From contig NC_079487.1 in the NCBI RefSeq assembly GCF_020520425.1, positions 133,198,385 through 133,262,384 of the forward strand: 64,000 bases of DNA, in the 5' to 3' direction. Source of the DNA: Spinacia oleracea (taxonomy: Eukaryota > Streptophyta > Magnoliopsida > Caryophyllales > Amaranthaceae). Of the stretch, positions 44,818-55,955 are shown one piece after another. The notes below the pieces were generated by a model that was not told the origin of the DNA, searched no databases, and worked only from the letters and a program-made list of their open reading frames with translations. The position numbers were made by a program, and so were the translations under genes. Numbering within the stretch: position 1 is the stretch's first letter; every line of letters starts with the position of its first letter.

Positions 44818-45195
44818 CTCTTCCGTCTCTTTTCGTTCTTTACGTTTTCCTTTTTGGTTGTCTCAAAATGTTCTTTACATTTTCTTTTATATTATCACAT
44901 ACTACGTTTTCCTTTTTGGTTGTTCCAAAATGCTTTAATATTTTATCAAATGTGTTCAATGATTATTATAACAATTAAATTCATTGGGTCATTTAATCTC
45001 TCATATTTTTTCATCGTGACATTAAATTTTTCTCATTTTTTCAATATTAGAATTTTGATAATAATCAAAACATTATGAATAAACATAATTTGCCTTATTT
45101 AAATAAATAAAATAGAGGAATCTCAATGCACATTAATTAGTCGTTAAAAGGCGTGCAAAATACTAAAGGTATGGAACAAAAAGAGGCAGAGGGAG
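44818..45195. mobile_element. Stowaway-type MITE (378 bp)
   Basis: Ends ctcttccgtctcttttcgttc and gaacaaaaagaggcagaggg are imperfect inverted repeats, TA-flanked. Confidence 0.65.
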
Positions 45196-46397
45196 TAACA
45201 GGGCTAAAGATTCTTTTTATTTTTTACTTAAACAATGCAAATTACGAATAATGTTTTTCTTTTTTTTATCAAAAACCTGACATTGGAAAAGTGAGAGATT
45301 TAATACCCAAATAGGTCGAAAAATGTGAGATTTAATGTTCAATGAACTTGATTGGTTAAAATAATCACTTGACACAAATTTTGACAGAATATCGGGAACA
45401 TTTATGTTACAATACAAAAGAAAATATTCTAAACGTAAAATTAAATGGGACATCCAAATTGGTATACATAAATAATAAAAGAGACGAAGGGAGTAGCATC
45501 AAAAATATTATTCACGGCCGTAAATATTGTACATTATATAAGTGGTAAATTAGTGATGATCTTATTCACGATCATAAATTAACAAGTTTGTTCAAAAATA
45601 TAAATAAACGAGTTATTAATGAACTTATTTCAATGAGTAAACCCATAAAACTCAATATTCAAGCTAGCTCATGCATTCATTAAATAGGCTTGATTTTTTT
45701 ATTGTTTTTCCCAGAGTGTCCACTCATTTGGATGCCTATCCAAAACTTATTTATCTCTAATTGACGGTTTCGAGCGATTTAGTCTTCTATAAATAAAATA
45801 ACTGAGAGTTAAGATTTGGTCCATAAATACATGTCGTTGACATTAAAGTCATACGTATTATTTTATGTAACCTTGCATCATACATGAATTATGAAAGCTT
45901 CGCTTATGTTAAAATATGATGACTTTGAAGTTTAGTCTGCTATTATATATTTTTGAGATGTTGGATATTAATTGATTAATCTGTTCGGTTTTTTTTTTGG
46001 TCTGAATAAGTCACAAAGACGTGTAAACTGTGAAGGGGTTGGATATCGATCAGGTCATGTTAACAACTACTCCGTACTTCGTACTATGTACGCGGGAATA
46101 TAACCAATCAAAGTCTACCTCTAGTTGTCATTTTTTTATGTGAAATTCAAATTAGTCTGTTCACAAATATTGATGTGAGTAATTTTAGATTGAAAAAATC
46201 ATGAGTAAACACAATTATAACTATAAAATTCTTTAACAACTGGACTTGTCAAAAATCGACTCGATTTAAAATCAGATATAATATCGACTCGAAAATACTG
46301 GATCTTAACAATTTTGTGACCCGGGCCATATCACCTTTTGTTTTCTCTTTTTTGTATTTTTATATGTGTCAAGATAGAGTTTTAACGAGATAGATCA

Positions 46398-47440
46398 ATG
46401 TGTAGGGTGTCAAATCGGATCAACGGATTGGGTTTGGGTCGGACTCATCGAATTCGGGTTGAAACAAATTCATTTGGCTAACGGGTCAGATCGGATCGGA
46501 TTTAAAACTTAACGGATCGGACCGGGTCGAATTTTTTATGCACAGGTTCATATCGGATCGGGTTGTAAACAGGTCGCATTGTAGTCGGATCGGGTCGGAT
46601 CGGATCGTATTGGAACATGACGGATTATTAACGGGTTTAGACGGATTATAACGGCTTCGGGTTCATATCGGGTCGGATTTATATCGGATCGGATTAATCG
46701 GGTAGCGGACTAAAACGAGTTTAGCCGGGTTACGTACATCAGATTCAGTTTCATATCGGTTCGGGTTATTATCGAATCAAGTTTACAGGTAGCGACTTGG
46801 AATCTGGATCGGGTCCATTCGGTTCCAAATAATATAATTATAATATCGATGACTTAATTATGGGGACAAAAATGATAACTAACTTTTAAAAGTATTAAGA
46901 ATTTAATATCAAATAGTGTTTTACAAATATTTACATAACAAGAGTGCACATCAATTACAAGTTTCATTTGAGCAAAGTATATAAAGGAAGACATGAATTA
47001 CAACTAATAGTCATACACTTAATTGATAGTGCGGCATAATTAATGTTCTCTTACGGGTCGTGAACGGTTCAGGTTAAACGGGTTCAGATTGAAATTGGTT
47101 CGATTAAACGGGTCATGGGTTGAAACGGTTCTAATTAAACGGGTCATGGATTGCAAACGGATCGGATGAAACGGATTTTTCTCGGGTTGGAACGGATTCA
47201 GATTCAAATGGATCGGATCATTAACGGGTTTCAGCTCGTTTCAGTTCGGATTAAACGGATTCGATTGTCACGGATCGGAATATTGATCTTAATCGGATTA
47301 ACATTAACGGGTTGGGTCGGATTCTGGTTGAACGTAATCGGATCAGATAGGATTTTGAATTTTAGCTCGCAGATTCTAGCAGTTCGGATTTTAAACGGTC
47401 GGACAAATTCATCGGGTCCACTAGGTCGGATTAAGAATAT
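46398..47440. repeat. Degenerate array of GGATCGGGT/GGGTCGGAT words
   Basis: Two blocks (about 46400-46830 and 47050-47440), each filled with variants of cggatcgggtcgg and aacgggtc, flank an AT-rich core of about 200 bp. No coding frame is credible. Similar words occur in the hAT elements at 6942 and 14064, so a transposon origin is likely. Confidence 0.6.
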
Positions 47441-47577
47441 CAATATGCGAATGTTACCACGTAGGGAGTAAAAATGAAATTCATCCAAACTTGTATTTAA
47501 ATAGGACCCACTTACGAAAATAATGATACGTAGTCAATTGTTATAGCAACTCAATTAAAGAAAAACATGGATCGGTG

Positions 47578-47585
47578 TATAAATA
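47578..47585 (+). promoter_or_regulatory. TATA box of gene F
   Basis: TATAAATA in the context ggtgtataaatatgaac lies 145 bp upstream of the gene F ATG, almost identical to gene A. Confidence 0.65.
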
Positions 47586-47722
47586 TGAACGAACATGAAT
47601 ATATAACAGTCACACAAGCACAAAATTAAAGCATCATTCACTCCAAAACCAAATTAATTAAAGCTTCATTATCCAGCTTAATTGCAATTAATTACAAACA
47701 TCCTCTTAAATCTTAATTAACA

Positions 47723-48240
47723 ATGTCAAGCAGCAGCCTAGAGGTGGCTGATACCAGGTACCAATCAGAAGAACACCCAATCCCAGCCCAGCCCAGCCCA
47801 TTTGGGCGAAAACCCGACAGAGGAAGCCCTAAAGTCATGGTATTCCAACTTGGGGGTGGGTGTGGTTATGCCAAATCACAAACAGCTCTAGCAATACCGT
47901 CAAATTCTACAACCCATGGTACGAAACAAGCGGCGATATAGCTACTGGAAAAACAGAGTCTTATAACAGCAAAGGTTACATACCCCTTTGGAGCTACTCT
48001 AGCAGGTACGAGATCACACATACAGCTTTCGATACGTCGAGGAAGATGACTATTAAAGATCTTGATGGTAATTGGTGGTTGTCCTTTGAACACGATGGTG
48101 TTGATGAAGATATCCGTGCCGTTCGCCCGCCGTTTATTGTGACGATTTCAGGCATCAACCTTACTATTACTGATACTGGGTATGAGATTTATAGTGTTAG
48201 TTGGAGTGCCCTTAACTCACGCCTTTCATTTCAAAGGTGA
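47723..48240 (+). pseudogene. Small-protein family member F with two frameshifts
   Basis: Starting at ATG 47723 the frame encodes MSSSSLEVADTRYQ, as in gene A. It then shifts at about 47785-47802, where CCCAG is repeated, into the frame reading LGENPTEEALK. It shifts again at the G run near 47851-47860 into the frame reading WVWLCQITNSS, which stays open to the TGA at 48240 with the complete core (FYNPWYETSG, YNSKGYIPLWS, MTIKDLDGNWWLS, DEDIRAVRP, INLTITDTGYEIYS). Two codons are missing after YEIT relative to gene A. Translation from the first ATG would end at about 47941. Promoter and core are otherwise well kept, so the lesions may be recent or assembly errors in short repeats. Confidence 0.75.
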
Positions 48241-49511
48241 TTATTATGAATCAGGAATTGGCCCAATTTAAAATGAGTAATTTTATTGGTTTTCAAGTGT
48301 GGGTTTTTATTTGCATTAAGCCAAGTTTGTATGTTTGTAAGGGAGACAATGTGCATGTCCTCATCATCATGCATGTAGGGTTGTATTAATATTCTTGTTT
48401 GGTTAATTTTCTAAGCGTATTGTTTTTTGTTTTATTTTCCCTGGTGATTTGAGTTTTTTTATCCTAAAACAAATCACAACATCACAACAAATCCAGCCGG
48501 TGGATTTTTAATTCATGTATCCCCACCGGCTAGAGACTTTTTTATGATCAAATCAAAATTATCTCTAATTTCCTAAACACATTAGAACCCTAGATATACC
48601 ATAACTCTAACACGTCACATATTCACATGATATCATAATTATTAATTTCTTCTGTTTTACTCCGTAGTAAGTAAGTAGGCAAATCAAACATAAGCAGGCA
48701 AATCAAACATGAAAGGGAAGAAGCAAAAACAAGGAAGGCAAGAACTTTTGTGGGAACCCCGACTTCTGAGAAAACCCACCAATTCACTATGTAAAAAATA
48801 CACATAGATGATGAATCACAATTCACAAGCCCCACAAACATTAAATAATATAAAAAAATACCCCACATACTCACATTGAAAGATAGAGAGAGCATTTTAT
48901 CATCCTCATATACAGTGAAAGTCAACTAATTAATTTAGTTGGAAAAGTCTGAAAGGTGGTACCCCAAGAAGTGAGATTATCTCGTCTACCCCTTTGTAAC
49001 TCTCTTTTCACAACCAAAAAAAAAAAATTCTTGTAGGTTAATAAGCACACAAAGATGTTGTTATTGCATTACTATGTTATAATAAGCATATGCATTATGA
49101 AGGAGCATATTGATGAAACGGTGGTTACAGAGGATGGAAGAGACGCTTACTTAAGGAACTACTAAAATCACATAAAACTCATTACTTTAACTACCTAACA
49201 AACAGGCTGCTATAATATCAAAGAGCAGCATCTGATGCTTAATATTATATACATGATACACCAATTAATTCTATGACAAAATCATGTCCATAACATTGAG
49301 CTCATGGCATCTAGCAACAACATATACAAACCGCATCTGACTACAAATTGAAGAACCAAAATCACTATAACTGAACAATTTTCCTAGCAATCTCTGACAT
49401 TAACACTAGTTCAATACCAGTAGCAACAACACTGAATTTTGCAACAGGGGTCCCTATCTCCTAAACAAAAGATATCATTCATTATAAACATGCACTATAT
49501 TATATGCACTA
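48241..49511. other. Intergenic, no gene; 3' flank of F-box gene 2
   Basis: The part from about 49190 to 49500 matches 13800-14063 downstream of F-box gene 1 (aacaggctgctataatatcaa) and is presumed 3' UTR or flank. No other feature is supported. Confidence 0.55.
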
Positions 49512-51420
49512 CTATTGTTTCTTATCAATGACGTATACCTTTGCCTTCTGTGAGACCCTTGGCAATCCTGATAACTGCAAAATGAAATCTTTTTCTTCTG
49601 TTGACTGAAGTTCATCCTTCTTTTTGCAGACAATAACAAATCTTTCCAAGATGACTGCACTTTTGAGCACAAATTTTATCAGCTGAAGAAGAACTTGACA
49701 AGGTTTCTCATATTCACGAATTTTGACAGTTTTGAGTTGCTGCATCACACATGGAGAAGAAAGCTCATCCAGAAGCATATTGCAGTCACAGAAAAATTCC
49801 TGTTACATGAAATTTTCTCTGTTAAATCAAGGTTTTGGCCAAAATATTAGCTACATAAACTTGATTTACAGATAGACTTACCACATGTGCATATATAATA
49901 AGTTCCTTCAAGCACTGTGAGTTTATCAGCGATCTACAGATGCCTAGCAGACAGCTTCCATGGCTTACAGGCCTCAAAGCTAAACGAGTCCACTGATTTT
50001 CTCGAAAAGCCAGTTTCTCACTACCACATTTTCCCAGTTCCTAGTAAGAAAGAAAGAACATTAGAAATATTCCACTTTTGTCAAATAATAGTGTGAAAAA
50101 CTAAGCAATGAACACCCAATAACAGACAGATAGAAAGCATTGGTAAACATTGTTCTATTCGACTACATGACTCATTGCTTCATTGCTTCATCCCTCAAAA
50201 TGTAGCGAATTTCAGCTACTAGAAAGTGAAGAACAATACTGTAACTTAACTACATTACCTTCTCCCTAATATCCAGAAATAAAACCTATGATTCACCCAC
50301 ACAGTAACATCTTTTACCATACAGTTTCACCCGTCTGAGATAAATTACATTTTCAAGAATAACTATATAATTCAAACAACTAGGTTTTTGTATCCCACAA
50401 AAGAGCACAAAGATTATATACGATTGTACAAGACAATAGACATGATTTTGGAAGTAGAAATAATCCAAAAGTGCAAGGTTCTTCACAAGAAAGAACAAGG
50501 AAGCAGAAACTCACCAAATAAGCTGTATTTCCCAATTGGATAATCTTAGCATTTCGAAACTTCTTGCGCAATTTTCTAAAATAATCAACATAGTCGCGAG
50601 ACAAACAGCACTCTTTGATTTTGGCTTCACGAACAGATGAAACATCAATCAAATCCAGAAGTTCCAAACATACTTCATTGATATGCAATACCTTCAAGTT
50701 AGGGCAATTAAGCGAGAAACGTTCGTCGTAACGACTCCTACCCGAGCCATCGGGCATTCTTATTTTCAAGCAAAGATCAAGCTCCAACTTCTCAATGTTC
50801 GGAGCATCAAAATCCAGTGCTTGTAACTCAGAAGGATACTTAATAACCAACTCTTGTAAACAAGGGAATTCAGATAACAGATTTTTGATCCTCGCATTAC
50901 TCACACGCACAAAATTAAGTTCCAATTTCTTGAGTGATACCATATCAATCTGATTATAACGAGTGAAGCCGAGGTACACATTAGTAAGATGAAGTGAAAC
51001 AATGAATTGATTTCTCCAAACAACACGGGGGGGAACAGAAAAACTATAGTGAAGCCGAGGCTCATAATAATGAATACCCAATACCTTGGTCTTTTTTTTA
51101 AAACCAAAACTAATCAACTCCATCAACTCTTCTTTCATTGGTCCACATTTATCCCGAATTTCAAGCTTGTCAATTGTGCGACTTTTGTGGTACTTCATCA
51201 CCATCCACATAAACAGACCGCCAAGTTTGAAATCATATTCAATAGTACGAACCAATGTCCAGAGGTTACCAAATCGGCGAAGTAAGACAGTTCTAACAGC
51301 ATCTTTAATTGGCAAAAAAGATAGAATGTCGACAAGTAATTCATCTGGAAGTTCACTTAACCTATCTTTGCAATTGCCTTGTTTATCACAATTTTGGTGT
51401 TTCTTTGAATTGGAATTCAT
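49512..51420 (-). CDS. F-box/LRR/FBD gene 2, complete, three exons (450 aa)
   Basis: Exon 1 is 50515-51420 (302 codons, ATG 51420), exon 2 is 49882-50040 (53 codons), exon 3 is 49512-49799 (95 codons plus TAG). Junctions are GTGAGT...TACTAG and GTAAGT...GTAACAG, all phase 0. Domains: F-box at about residues 17-60 (DRLSELPDELLVDILSFLP), leucine-rich repeats to about 290 (LKKLELNFV, CLQELVIKYPSELQALDF, CPNLKVLHINEVCLELL), and the C-terminal FBD domain (LKTVKIREYEKP, LPRVSQKAKVYV). Length and layout are normal for the plant F-box/FBD/LRR class. The predicted role is substrate recognition in an SCF ubiquitin ligase. It is the close paralogue of gene 1, with an intron 1 of only 474 bp, and is probably functional. 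Confidence 0.88.
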
Positions 51421-52313
51421 GATTTTTCGAGTATAAATCTACCCAGAAGTTGAATTGGAAACTTAAAATCAGTCTCAACCAACAAATTGGAGGGAAAGAA
51501 AAAAGGAAGTGGCGAGACTTACTTTGTAAAGAACAAAAGATTGAGCGAGTTCATTCAAGAAATGAAGAGTTTTGATAGTGATTAGCTGCCTGAGAATGAA
51601 GGAAGACGGTTTTGGACTTTTGAGTAAACAAAGCGCTCTGAACAAAGCTGTCCGAGGATTTTACTACTCCGTGAAAACTGAAAAGAGAAGTAGATTCGGA
51701 TCGGGTGATGGTGTGGAATTTCACCCGCAGTCGCAATTCGATTTAATGGGTCGGGCTGGGGGTTTAGTTTCGGTTCGATTTCGGATTGTGTTAAAAATAT
51801 TAGAAATATTGTAAATAATAATATTACAACAAAATATGATAAATTGGTCAAACTAGTTGATTTCAGGTCATCCAGGTTCGGTTCGGTTCAGGTCATGTTC
51901 AGGTTTCTCTCAGTAATTTCAGGTCGGTTATTGGGTCGGGTCAGGGATTACCAGCCCTACTAGCCGCATCCGTACACTTATCAATCTATTCCACTGCATC
52001 TATATGTGACTCGCTTAACTCATCACCCGCATCTATCCTCATTCGTGGATAAAACGTGTAGATTGAATTGGGTGATTAATGGATAGATCAAATTGATAAA
52101 ATGATAGATGCAAGTAAAGCTTTACCTAATCTAAATCCAATCTATTGTCAATTTGTCATTCACTCATTCCTAGTGAGAAATGGAGTGGAGTGGGTTACTA
52201 GCAATTTTTCTCACTTCTTTGACCGGCTATATACAAAAATATACTTTGTGTTTATAAGTAGAATCATCCTTTGACATTATTCATTCATTTTTTTTCCCAA
52301 GTCATTTTTTATA

Positions 52314-52633
52314 CTCCCTCCGTCTCAGAATAGTTGTTACACTCTCTTAGGCACATAATTTAATGCGATAAGTAGTAGTGTGGTTATCAATTATTATTTT
52401 ATTGAAAAAGTAGATGTGATAGGAGTTAGTGGGTATTTTTTTTAATTGAATGAGAGAGGGTGTCGGAACAAAAACAATTTAGTGGGAAGAGAGAGACAAT
52501 ATAATAATTGTGGGGTCATTCCTTATTTAGAAGTGTAACAACTAATCTGGGACGGACGAAAAAGAAAAGTGTAACACCTAATCTGAGACGGACGAAAAAG
52601 GAAAGTGTAACAACTAATTTGGGACGGAGGGAG
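52314..52633. mobile_element. Stowaway-type MITE (320 bp) with a triplicated right end
   Basis: Ends ctccctccgtctcagaatag and its near complement, TA-flanked. The right terminal unit of about 36 bp (agtgtaacaactaatctggg) occurs three times at 52531-52633. Same family as 62465-62754. Confidence 0.88.
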
Positions 52634-52824
52634 TACTTTATATTCCTATTGGGCATAAGCCCATATTTTGTCTTTATAATTTGGAAAATTTGTCAAAAAA
52701 ATAACTTTTTATAACTCAAATTTTCAACACAGTATTTCTCTCACTGTAGCACAACAATTTCTATTCATTACAAATCTTGTTCCACTACTTTGCCTTTATA
52801 ACCAATATTTTGTCTTTATAATTT

Positions 52825-53568
52825 GGCAAATTTGTCAAAAAATAACATTTTATAACTCAAATTTTGCGAAATATGATCTTATATAATTTTTTTTTGTTAA
52901 ATCACACCTTAATGTTTTTTTTGCGAAAGACAACCTAAGGGAAGTTTCCAGCGTTGACTGAGTTTTTCCGGCTATTGACTTGCACGTGAGCAACACGTGT
53001 GGCTTAAGTTGGCTAAAGACACTGATTTTCCCGAGTCTTGAATTTTCAAACCTGATTTCTTTCAAAAAAAAATTCCATCTTTAGGTTTTAAAGCTTAGAA
53101 TTTTGAAGGAAAATTGGGTGCAGTTAGCAAAATAAAGCCACACGTGCAAGTCAATGGCCGGAAAAACTCAGTCAATGCCGGAAAATTCCTTTCGGTTGTC
53201 TTTCGCACACAAAAAAAAATTACATCCAGGTGTGATTTCACAAAAAAATATACTTCCTCCGTCTTTTAATACTCGCAACGTTTGGACTTTTGCCACTATT
53301 CATATAATCTACTTTGACTATTCTTAGTGCTTTTTATATAATATAAAACATAGTCTTGTGGGATCTTGTTAGATTCGTCTCAATGTGTATTTTCAAAATA
53401 TCAACTTTTTATAATTTTTGCATAAAGAGAATTTAAGATATAAATGATCAAAGTTTTGCATTGGCATGCGTGAAACTAAGGAACGTTGCGAGTATTAAAA
53501 GACGGAGGAAGTATTATTTAAGGTCATTTCTAGCAAATTTGAAGTTATAAAAGGCCTTTTTAACAAAT
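52825..53568. mobile_element. MULE-like element, second copy, interrupted by a MITE
   Basis: It matches the element at 39356-39870 along its length (ggcaaatttgtcaaaaaata start, ttgcacgtg centre, aacaaat end) and is split by the MITE at 53253-53511. A fragment of the left end is also duplicated at about 52670-52725. Confidence 0.65.
53253..53511. mobile_element. Stowaway-type MITE (259 bp) with perfect 30-bp ends
   Basis: The inverted ends, starting cttcctccgtcttttaatac, match perfectly over about 30 bp, with TA on both sides. It is inserted in the MULE-like element. Confidence 0.92.
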
Positions 53569-54240
53569 ACTACATCCGTTTCAGAAAGTTCTTTACGCTT
53601 TGAAAAATGTGTCCAAATTATAAAAACTTTGACCGTAAATTCTCACCATACATCAAAACGTTACATGTAAGATCTTGTTAGATTGGCCTCGGAATATATT
53701 TTCAGAATATAAAATTTTTATAATTTTTTCACATACGAAATTGAATATATTAGTAGTTAAATATTGCATTGGAGCAGGGCCGGTCCTGACTTTTTTGTGG
53801 CCTATGGGCGAAATAAAAATCGGGCCCTATATATTTAAAGGTTTACAATAAAAAAAAAATTGTTAACAGGGTATGTTTTTTATTAAAAAAGTGATAAGAT
53901 ACTACTTTCAAACAACTTTTTTTTTTCCTCTTTTTTCACTTTTGAACTCTATTAAAAACATAAGTAGTATAAGGTTTGAAAACATTCGATCTTTTATTAT
54001 TGAACATGAATTACAATATCTCAAACATTAATTATCACACTAACATCAAAAACATAACAAGTTAACAATGAAACATCTACATATCGCAAAGTACGTTGGA
54101 TGAAAGAAATGTATTAAAAAAAGAATTATGTTCGTATTGTACAAATTTTTTAGCAAGTGTATGCAAATTTGTGAGCTATACGTTAAATGAATTTGATTAC
54201 ATATACTGTGACTTAAAATTCAATTCTTTTTCCTAAATCC

Positions 54241-54525
54241 TAAAATTATAATAGGAAGTGTAATTAAATAAACAAAAGAAAAAAAAAACCTAATTATAAT
54301 AGGAAGTGTAATTAAATAAACAAAAGAAAAAAAAACCTAATTATAATAGGAAGTGTAATTAAATAAACAAAAGAAAAAAATAACCTAATTATAATCGGAA
54401 GTGTAATTAAATAAACAAAAGAAAAAAATAACCTAATTATAATCGGAAGTGTAATTAAATAAACAAAAGAAAAAAATAACCTAACTATAATAGGAAGTGT
54501 AATTAAATAAACACGAAAATAACCT
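54241..54525. repeat. Minisatellite of about 48 bp, six copies, inside the hAT element
   Basis: The unit contains cctaattataataggaag and tgtaattaaataaacaaaag. Copies 4 and 5 share a t-to-c-type change (ataatcggaag), which shows the order of duplication. Confidence 0.9.
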
Positions 54526-54534
54526 AGATTGTGT

Positions 54535-54602
54535 TGCTGGGAGTCGAACCCGCGTGCCCTGCAGTATGTGAAATCCAATCACTTGAACCAGTGAGCCACG
54601 CA
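54535..54602 (-). other. tRNA-like sequence with pol III boxes A and B inside the hAT element
   Basis: On the minus strand it reads TGGCTCACTGG (box A) and GGTTCGACTCC (box B) with tRNA-like spacing. A D-stem of CACT/AGTG pairs. The acceptor ends pair at about five of seven positions and no clean anticodon stem is seen, so it is not a normal tRNA gene. Confidence 0.6.
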
Positions 54603-55159
54603 TTGGAATTTGTTTTATTTTCATCAGAATATTATATTATTATAACTTGTAGATTGCGTGAAGTTCGGCCCTTTTCCGTTGGGCCTAGGGCGGTTGCCCC
54701 TTATGCCCTGCCCAAGGGCCGGCCCTGCATTGGAGTCCGTGTAAATAGTAACTGTAAAGATTTTTTTGAAACGGAGGTAGTATACCTTATGATTTTGCAG
54801 GTAACAAATTGCACTCATCTAGTTATTTAGAATTAAAGGAAATGCACCAGTTCCTGATGTCTGCTCTACTTATTTAAAAATTTATTTTGACATGTGTAAC
54901 ACATGATTAACACATACGGAGTAATTAACATATCTATGTCTATATAGCACATAATTAAGCTACAACTAATATGGCCAAATATTGTCACAACTCACATGGC
55001 AAAAGAATCGTAAGTGCCTCCTTTATGCGCGACCACCTAAATCTAGTGCTTTAATTTAATAATTAGTGGCACTAAATCTAATGTTCTAATTTGTTAATTA
55101 TATTTCTATGTTTATTGACACGTGATTATTTCATCAATTTAGCTACGGTTATTTAAGCA

Positions 55160-55567
55160 ATGGATTGTGTTAATCACATCACCAAAATGAGTTCAATATT
55201 TCTCCCACAATTTGCAATTACTACAATTGTAATCGTGCTTATTGTTCTCTACAAGTCTATCATATCAAAATTTCTTACAAAAAATGGTCAACTCACAGGG
55301 CCCTTATTTCGTATCATCAAGAAGGGTGAAATTGTCAAGGACATGTTTGATGATCCGCACATAAGTGGCAAAAAAATTATCGAAGAAGAAATTTCTAGCA
55401 AGATTAATGGTCTCATGTTAGCCGGATTTTTCCCTCCTAACACAACTACGGCTTTTATGATCAACATTCTCGTGAAACATAACAATTTTTATGGAATGGT
55501 TTTTCAAGGTAGTTTAGCCCTATTATTGTTCATTAGTTTATCGATTTATATCGGTTTTTTTTGTTAA
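55160..55567 (+). CDS. Hypothetical membrane-protein ORF (135 aa)
   Basis: An ATG frame with two hydrophobic segments, at about residues 14-32 (FAITTIVIVLIVLYKSIIS) and 113-133 (GSLALLLFISLSIYIGFF), and a hydrophilic middle (KKGEIVKDMFDDPHISGKK). A further hydrophobic frame at 55695-55916 ends IKGKKK. It could be a second exon, but I could not find GT-AG sites that join the two in a consistent phase. The family is not recognised. It may be a small gene, a gene remnant or chance. Confidence 0.35.
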   Translation: MDCVNHITKMSSIFLPQFAITTIVIVLIVLYKSIISKFLTKNGQLTGPLFRIIKKGEIVKDMFDDPHISGKKIIEEEISSKINGLMLAGFFPPNTTTAFMINILVKHNNFYGMVFQGSLALLLFISLSIYIGFFC

Positions 55568-55955
55568 TGCAGTCAATAATTAATGTTATTACTCTTTTTT
55601 TAGTCATATTTGACTTTAACACCGTCTTTAATGTAATTTGTAAATGTAAATGTTTGCAAAGATTAAAAAAAAATTGATATTGTGAATCTATAGATTGAGA
55701 ACAATTTTGATTTTTGTTAGTGTAAAATTTATTGTTTTTCCAACTACGAGATTGTTATTTACTAACTCTACTAATTATCCAATTTTAATATTATTCAGTT
55801 ATTCGGGTTTAGGTCTGATTTTGATTGTAGTTGAATATTTCCATAATGTTTACTACCCGAAATCTACGGCTGACTTTATTTCTGCATGGGTGAAAATAAA
55901 GGGAAAGAAAAAATGAAAAAGTCAAATATTTATCAAAGACTCGGCCCAATGTCAA

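Larger units (their letters stand above)
44541..45493. mobile_element. Stowaway-type MITE containing two further elements
   Basis: Outer ends ttcccttcgtttc and gagacgaagggag are inverted and TA-flanked. Inside lie an hAT-type MITE (44560-44776) and another Stowaway-type MITE (44818-45195). Confidence 0.55.
53775..54727. mobile_element. Non-autonomous hAT element (953 bp)
   Basis: Inverted ends cagggccggtcc and gggccggccctg are flanked by a perfect 8-bp duplication, cattggag (53767-53774 and 54728-54735). No transposase frame is present. It holds a tandem repeat and a tRNA-like sequence. Confidence 0.93.
53570..54780. mobile_element. Stowaway-type MITE split by an hAT element
   Basis: Left end ctacatccgtttcagaaag and right end gaaacggaggtag are TA-flanked. 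With the hAT insert and one duplication removed it is about 250 bp and parallels the element at 11071-11321. Confidence 0.85.

Noticed and set aside
54535-54602. A functional tRNA gene
   Set aside because: Boxes A and B are present but the acceptor and anticodon stems do not pair well, and it lies inside a transposon.
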